From Secundilactobacillus angelensis (GTDB lineage Bacteria > Bacillota > Bacilli > Lactobacillales > Lactobacillaceae): a stretch of 64,000 nt of DNA. The translations under genes were made by a program, and so were the position numbers. Each line of letters begins with the position of its first letter. The stretch's first letter is position 1. This document shows positions 59,391 through 64,000 of this stretch, piece after piece. The stretch is from positions 62,001 through 126,000 of the forward strand of contig NZ_JAAXLJ010000007.1 in NCBI RefSeq assembly GCF_012641075.1. The letters run 5' to 3'. The notes below the pieces were generated by a model. The model was not told where the DNA came from and made no database searches. It was given only the letters and a program-made list of their open reading frames with translations.

Positions 59391-60032
59391 ATGCATTATG
59401 TATCTGAAATATTACCGTCACTACTAAGTGGTGCCTGGATGACAATTAAAATTTTCTTCTGGACGTTAATTGCGTCAATTCCGTTAGGCATTTTAGCCAG
59501 TTTGGGTTTAACATCCAGGATTGCACCATTGCGTTGGATCTTAAAGTTCTATGTTTGGTTGATGCGTGGCACGCCATTGTTACTGCAATTAATTTTCGTT
59601 TTTTACGGGCTGCCAATTATCGGGGTCATCTTTCAGCGTTATGACGCCGCTTTGTTTGCCTTTATTCTGAATTACACGGCTTACTTCGCTGAAATCTTCC
59701 GTGGTGGTTTCCAAGCAATTGATCAAGGTCAGTATGAAAGTGCGCGAGTGCTTCGTTTAACTCGAGCGCAGACCCTTCGTAAAATTGTGATACCGCAAGT
59801 GGTCAAGATCGTTGTACCATCCATTGGTAATGAAACCATTAACTTGATTAAGGATTCGTCCCTGGTTTACGTTATCGGTTTAGGTGACCTGCTCCGTGCC
59901 GGCAACGTTGCGACTGCTAGAGATGTCACCTTATTGCCACTGGTCTTGGTTGGTGTTATTTATCTACTGATGACTGCTGTTGCAACTTTTGTTCTGCGTA
60001 AAGTCGAACAGCACTACCGGTCATGGCGATAA
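59391..60032 (+). CDS. Polar amino acid ABC transporter permease (probably histidine)
   Basis: 213 residues, HisM/GlnP-type permease with about five helices. EAA loop: ESARVLRLTRAQTLRKIVIPQ. N-terminal GAWMTIKIFFWTL is typical of the family. ATG after AGGGGGAG. Specificity for His is inferred from the T-box specifier; the family also moves Gln, Arg, Lys and cystine. Confidence 0.92.
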   Translation: MHYVSEILPSLLSGAWMTIKIFFWTLIASIPLGILASLGLTSRIAPLRWILKFYVWLMRGTPLLLQLIFVFYGLPIIGVIFQRYDAALFAFILNYTAYFAEIFRGGFQAIDQGQYESARVLRLTRAQTLRKIVIPQVVKIVVPSIGNETINLIKDSSLVYVIGLGDLLRAGNVATARDVTLLPLVLVGVIYLLMTAVATFVLRKVEQHYRSWR

Positions 60033-60052
60033 GCTAGAGAGGGGAAACGCAT

Positions 60053-60691
60053 ATGCTAGAACTTAAAAATATTAAAAAGCAATTTGGTGGTCGGACGATT
60101 TTAGATAACTTCAACATGCAGGTACCAGATGGTCAGATTACCGCGATAGTTGGTCCTTCTGGCGCGGGGAAAACGACTTTGCTCCGGTGCATTAGCGGCT
60201 TGGAGAAAACTAATTCAGGCTCGTTTATTTTAGATGGTAAGACGTTTGATCCCGCCAATAACCGTGACAACGATAACGTTATTGGCGTTGTTTTCCAAGA
60301 TTTCCAACTTTTCCCAAACTTGACAGTTTTGGATAACATTACTTTGGCACCACAGCTCGTTTTAAAGCAATCGAAGGCTGAAGCTGAAAAGCGGGCGCAA
60401 GAATTGATCGATCAGCTAAATTTGACGGGCAAGGAAAGTTTGTATCCTTATCAGTTATCTGGTGGTCAAAAGCAACGAGTTGCCATTGTCCGGGCCTTAG
60501 CGATAAATCCTAAGATTCTTTGCTACGATGAACCGACTAGTGCTTTGGATCCTGATTTACGGCAAACGGTTGAAAGCATCATTCTTAGTTTAAAGCAGGA
60601 TAACATGACTCAAATCGTGGTCACACATGATATGCAATTCGCCGAAAATATTGCTGATCAAATTGTGCGCGTTGAACCAATTAAAGCGTAG
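60053..60691 (+). CDS. Polar amino acid ABC transporter ATP-binding protein
   Basis: 212 residues, short for the family (usually about 240), ending shortly after the H-loop. Walker A GPSGAGKTT (34-42), Q-loop VFQDFQLF, signature LSGGQKQR, Walker B ILCYDEPTSALD, H-loop VTHD. ATG after GAGGGGAA. Between the permease and the binding protein. Confidence 0.93.
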   Translation: MLELKNIKKQFGGRTILDNFNMQVPDGQITAIVGPSGAGKTTLLRCISGLEKTNSGSFILDGKTFDPANNRDNDNVIGVVFQDFQLFPNLTVLDNITLAPQLVLKQSKAEAEKRAQELIDQLNLTGKESLYPYQLSGGQKQRVAIVRALAINPKILCYDEPTSALDPDLRQTVESIILSLKQDNMTQIVVTHDMQFAENIADQIVRVEPIKA

Positions 60692-60708
60692 TGGGGGAGG
60701 AATAAAGC

Positions 60709-61563
60709 ATGAAAAAGAGCATGAAGAAAGTTTGGCTTTGTCTGATCATGCTAGTCTGCACCGTCTCACTATTGTCTGGCTGTAGTGGCGTCAGTGTTGG
60801 TAAGCGAGCTAATCACGTTGATAACTGGAATCGAATCCAAAAACGGGGTTATGTCACTGTTGGTTTGGATGATACTTTTGTGCCCATGGGTTTTCGACAA
60901 AAAAGCGGCAAGTTAGTTGGCTATGATGTTGATTTAGCACGAGCTGTTTTTAAACTCTACGGAATCAAAGTTAGCTTTCAGTCAATTGACTGGTCGATGA
61001 ATGCCACGGAACTGAATAACGGCACCATTGACCTCATTTGGAATGGGTATTCGAAGACACCAGAACGTGAAAAGAAGGTTGCGTTCAGTGATACTTATCT
61101 GCAAAACGATCAGACCCTAGTTTCACTCAGAAAAAGTCACGTTAACTCTTTTGCGGCTATGCAGGGAAAGACACTGGGTGCCCAAGCTGGTTCCTCAGGT
61201 GCACAAGACATTAGTCAATTCCCAAGCAAGTTAAAAAATCGAATCAAGGGTAAATCACCGATCTTATATGATTCATTTACCAATGCTTTCATCGATTTGA
61301 ACGCTAATCGGATTCAAGGCATGATCATTGATTCCACCTATGCGGGCTACTATATTAATCATGAGAGTAATCCTAAAGATTATCGGATTACCAACGGTTC
61401 ATTTCCCAAGGAACAGTTCGGTGTTGGTATGCGTAAAACAGATAAAACGATGCGTTATAAAATCAACCGCGGTCTAAAAGTTTTAGCTAAGAATGGCACG
61501 TTAGCCAAAATCAACCATAAATGGTTTGGTAATAATGCTGATTCACCACTTTTAAATAAGTAA
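60709..61563 (+). CDS. Polar amino acid ABC transporter substrate-binding lipoprotein
   Basis: 284 residues. Lipoprotein signal with lipobox LLSGC (Cys near residue 25), then an SBP-bac-3 domain: GYVTVGLDDTFVPMGFRQKSGKLVGYDVDLARAV and the Arg-containing pocket region WNGYSKTPEREKKVAFS. ATG after GGGGGAGG. The ligand is probably histidine given the leader. Confidence 0.92.
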   Translation: MKKSMKKVWLCLIMLVCTVSLLSGCSGVSVGKRANHVDNWNRIQKRGYVTVGLDDTFVPMGFRQKSGKLVGYDVDLARAVFKLYGIKVSFQSIDWSMNATELNNGTIDLIWNGYSKTPEREKKVAFSDTYLQNDQTLVSLRKSHVNSFAAMQGKTLGAQAGSSGAQDISQFPSKLKNRIKGKSPILYDSFTNAFIDLNANRIQGMIIDSTYAGYYINHESNPKDYRITNGSFPKEQFGVGMRKTDKTMRYKINRGLKVLAKNGTLAKINHKWFGNNADSPLLNK

Positions 61564-61572
61564 TATTGTATT

Positions 61573-61609
61573 AAAAAATCGTCTAGTACTTTTGTACTAG
61601 GCGATTTTT
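61573..61609. terminator. Bidirectional terminator
   Basis: AAAAATCGTCTAGTAC and GTACTAGGCGATTTTT pair around TTTT; it serves the transporter operon and the convergent aspartate kinase gene. Confidence 0.9.
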
Positions 61610-61612
61610 GGC

Positions 61613-62968
61613 CTATAAATCAGGAAAAAAGGTATCATATAATGCTTTTATCGCGACTTTGGCTTCGTCTTGTTTGATGCCAAACATCATTGAGATTTCA
61701 GAAGCACCCTGATTGACCATAATCAGCTTTACATTCTGCCGGGCTAAAGCGTCAGTGGCTTTGGACATGATTCCAGTACGGTTTGCCATGCCCTCACCAA
61801 CCACCATCAATAAGGCGTAGTTATGGGAGATGTGGATTTCGTCTGGCCGTAGTGCAATCACTAACTCGCGGATCAACGTGTCTTCAAGTTCGGCCGTTAA
61901 TTGGTCTTGTCGCATGATGACGGTTAAATCATCGATCCCGGAAGGCATGTGTTCGTAAGACAGATCGTATTCAGCAAGCAGATTGAGAATTTTCTGTGAA
62001 AAGCGTTTTTTGTCCAGCATATACTTCCGGATATAAATCCCACAGAAATTCGGTGAGCTGGCAATCCCGGATACTGGATAAGCGGGGTTGACCCGTTTAT
62101 GAGAGGTGATTGAAGTGCCACGTTCACTGGGGTGATTGGTATTCTTTACGACCACTTGAATGTCTCCCTGAATCGCGGGAATCAGTGCTTCGTCATGAAA
62201 AACTGAGAAGCCAGCGTACGATAATTCCCGCATTTCCCGGAACGTCATATTGTGAATGGCAATTGGGTGGTGAACGATTGCCGGATTAGCGGCGTAGATG
62301 GCGTCTACGTCCGTAAAGTTTTCGTACCGCTTCGCGTGAACACCACGAGCGATGATTGCGCCAGTAATATCAGAGCCACCACGGGAAAAAGTACATATCT
62401 GTCCCTGATCGTTGTAGCCGAAAAAGCCGGGAATTACGCGAACTAACTTACTGTTCTCCCATTCACTGATGCGATCATAACTGCTTGGAATAATCTCGGC
62501 ATCATCTGGGGAATCAGTCACAACTAAGCCGGCATCTTTTGGATCCAGAAATTTTGCGTTGACCCCAGCAGTTTTTAACACCTCAGCAATTAGCACGGCG
62601 TTCATTTTCTCACCGTGCGCCTTGAAGGCTGCCATGAGGTAACCATCATCTTGATAGTCCTGGTTGGGCAAGTTTAAGATGGTGGTTTTAATTTGGTCAA
62701 AAGCGCTTTGGGGAACCTTAAAAGCGGTGGCAATTTCTTCATAGCGGGCGATAATCTGACCGGTGATGGTTTCGCTAGGTTGATTGTTAAGGGTTGCATT
62801 CGCATATTGAATGAGTAAATCAGTGACTTTAATATCACCGTCAAAACGCTTTCCAGGTGCAGATACTACTACAAACCGACGTTGATCATCGCCTTTAATA
62901 ATATTGACCACTTTGCTGACTTGGGCTGAGTTAGCCAGCGAACTTCCGCCAAATTTAATGACTTTCAT
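61613..62968 (-). CDS. Aspartate kinase
   Basis: Phosphorylates aspartate, first step of the Lys/Thr/Met/diaminopimelate pathways. 451 residues: kinase domain with KFGGSSLANSAQ at the N-terminus and FSRGGSDITGAIIARG, then two ACT domains (about 310-451) for feedback control. Single-chain form like B. subtilis YclM/ThrD or LysC alpha. I choose the ATG at 62968, 7 nt after AGGAGG; an adjacent ATG (62971) is possible. A longer frame to 63010 has no ribosome site. Confidence 0.94.
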   Translation of the reverse strand: MKVIKFGGSSLANSAQVSKVVNIIKGDDQRRFVVVSAPGKRFDGDIKVTDLLIQYANATLNNQPSETITGQIIARYEEIATAFKVPQSAFDQIKTTILNLPNQDYQDDGYLMAAFKAHGEKMNAVLIAEVLKTAGVNAKFLDPKDAGLVVTDSPDDAEIIPSSYDRISEWENSKLVRVIPGFFGYNDQGQICTFSRGGSDITGAIIARGVHAKRYENFTDVDAIYAANPAIVHHPIAIHNMTFREMRELSYAGFSVFHDEALIPAIQGDIQVVVKNTNHPSERGTSITSHKRVNPAYPVSGIASSPNFCGIYIRKYMLDKKRFSQKILNLLAEYDLSYEHMPSGIDDLTVIMRQDQLTAELEDTLIRELVIALRPDEIHISHNYALLMVVGEGMANRTGIMSKATDALARQNVKLIMVNQGASEISMMFGIKQDEAKVAIKALYDTFFPDL

Positions 62969-63246
62969 CATTATTCCTCCTACTGACACGTTTAACATTA
63001 AGAATAGCAAAGAACTTGGTGAAAAGGCAAGGTAGGTAGGTCAGATTCATTTCGTTTTAAATTTGGACCAGATTGTAATGATCTGTTGGGTTTGTTTGGT
63101 GAAATTCGATCTTTTGGGAGATGTATGCCAATTTGTGGTCGTTGAAATTTGCAGGCAAATTATTTTTCATTTTTCAATCCAAAAGGCTAGCGTTTTAGCT
63201 ATAAATCATCTAATATGGTTTGGTAATGTCCAAAGGAGGGCTAAAT

Positions 63247-64000
63247 TTGCCAAAGCAATTAGCAAAGGGTGTTTGGTTAAACGTAATCCCAACAACCCAA
63301 TTTAAAACCATCAGCATGACGGTTGATTTTATTGCACCAGGCAACGTTCAGGAGTTGTCTAACCGAATTTTATTAGCACAGTTGCTGGAAACGAGTAGCG
63401 CAGAGTATCCCACTCAAACTTCGTTAGCACAAAAATTATCGATGATGTATGGCGCCAGCTTTGGTGTGAACGTCTTTCGCTATGGCCTGCAGGAAGGGTT
63501 ACGCTTTTCCAGCACAATTATCAATGATCACTTTATCGGCGGTGAGTCTCTATTAAACGAGATGGTTGATTTCTTACAAAGTGTGATTTATCGACCGCTG
63601 ATTAGAGACGATGCGTTTGAACCCACGACGTTTGGCCGTCAAAAGCAAAATTTAATATCTTATTTAAAATCTTTAAATGATGATAAGCAGTATTACGCAG
63701 AACAGCAGTTGAGTGAGCTCTATTTCAAAAACGAGCCGTTCTTCGCTACCAGTCTTTACGGTGACGCGCAAACAATTGAGGCTATCAGTGCCAAGCAACT
63801 GTATGCCATTTATCAAAAAATGCTTGCTACCAATGAGGTTCAAATTACCGTTGCTGGAGACGTCACTGAAGCTGACTTAATCCAGGCGTTAGCAAATTGG
63901 CAACTGGATGATCGCCAAGTAGCAGATGTAGCTGTGATTTATCGACGACCCGAAACTGAAGTGGTTTCCAAGACGGAAGGCCAGCCGCTTCAACAATCCA
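63247..64000 (+). CDS. YfmF-like M16 peptidase homologue, 5' part
   Basis: 251 codons to the right window edge; the rest lies outside. TTG start 7 nt after AAAGGAGGG, giving MPKQLAKGVWLNVIPTTQFK. The M16 (insulinase) fold is visible in ISMTVDFIAPGN and the stretch SLAQKLSMMYGASFGVNVFRYG, but the zinc-binding HxxEH motif is absent, as in YfmF-type inactive partners encoded before YfmH. YfmF has been linked to EF-P modification in B. subtilis. Confidence 0.85.
   Translation, partial: MPKQLAKGVWLNVIPTTQFKTISMTVDFIAPGNVQELSNRILLAQLLETSSAEYPTQTSLAQKLSMMYGASFGVNVFRYGLQEGLRFSSTIINDHFIGGESLLNEMVDFLQSVIYRPLIRDDAFEPTTFGRQKQNLISYLKSLNDDKQYYAEQQLSELYFKNEPFFATSLYGDAQTIEAISAKQLYAIYQKMLATNEVQITVAGDVTEADLIQALANWQLDDRQVADVAVIYRRPETEVVSKTEGQPLQQS

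Noticed and set aside
59236-59427. 63-codon open frame before the amino acid transporter
   Set aside because: It runs through the second T-box platform and terminator into the permease gene in another frame.
63063-63305. 80-codon open frame between aspartate kinase and the YfmF-like gene
   Set aside because: No ribosome site, and it overlaps the well-supported TTG start of the YfmF-like gene in a different frame.

Overview
This is a stretch of a Lactobacillaceae chromosome (low-to-moderate G+C Firmicute). The basis is gene content and signals: AGGAGG-type ribosome binding sites, many TTG starts, T-box leaders, MurT/GatD, EzrA, YidD, DUF1146, DUF2969, YueI and DUF1054 proteins, an atpBEFHAGDC operon, a nifS-thiI pair, two MreB paralogues, and MinCD without MinE. 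I cannot fix genus or species from the sequence. No rRNA operon, prophage, transposase or CRISPR array is present; most of the window is core genome.

Layout. 1-6024: end of a sugar uptake protein, pgi, two small membrane proteins, two divergent tRNA genes with C34 anticodons (Glu-CTC, Gln-CTG), an orphan gene, bcaT behind a strong promoter and a 23-bp palindrome, and a serine beta-lactamase-like hydrolase. 6082-14223: murT-gatD (minus), then tdk-prfA-prmC-tsaC, glyA and upp. 14490-20968: the F1Fo ATP synthase operon. 21229-23345 (minus): a compact lipoate cassette of a free-standing lipoyl domain, lipA and lplA, lying between atpC and the DUF1146-murA-mbl-yidD-DUF2969-rodA cell-envelope block. 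28351-31603: a short GcvH-like lipoyl carrier, then a Met T-box and metNIQ. 31852-36577: an ABC module combining a BceAB-like pair with a YtrA-type GntR regulator and a second ABC pair, behind a promoter whose -10 box overlaps an inverted repeat. 36657-44967: DUF2785 protein, membrane-bound GDPD, tag, usp, a 6S-like RNA, rarA, yueI, DUF1054, rpsD and an fRMsr-type GAF protein. 45147-50226: ezrA, nifS-thiI, tpx. 50216-58911: Val T-box-valS, folC, mreB, mreCD, minCD. 58955-61563: a His-type T-box leader with a duplicated expression platform, driving a polar amino acid ABC transporter. 61613-64000: aspartate kinase (minus) and the start of a YfmF-like M16 peptidase homologue.

How the genes work together. 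Much of the window concerns growth and division: murA, murT-gatD, rodA, mbl, mreBCD, ezrA and minCD build and place the wall and septum. Others serve translation (prfA, prmC, tsaC, valS, rpsD, thiI, tRNAs) and energy (ATP synthase, pgi). Amino acid supply is tied to tRNA charging through three T-boxes whose specifiers I read as Met (ATG), Val (GTA) and His (CAC).

Points most worth following up: the lipoate cassette with its single-domain carrier; the His T-box with one Stem I and two successive Stem III/antiterminator/terminator modules; the Bce/Ytr hybrid operon with its operator; several long hairpins after operons; and the derived tRNA-Glu(CTC).
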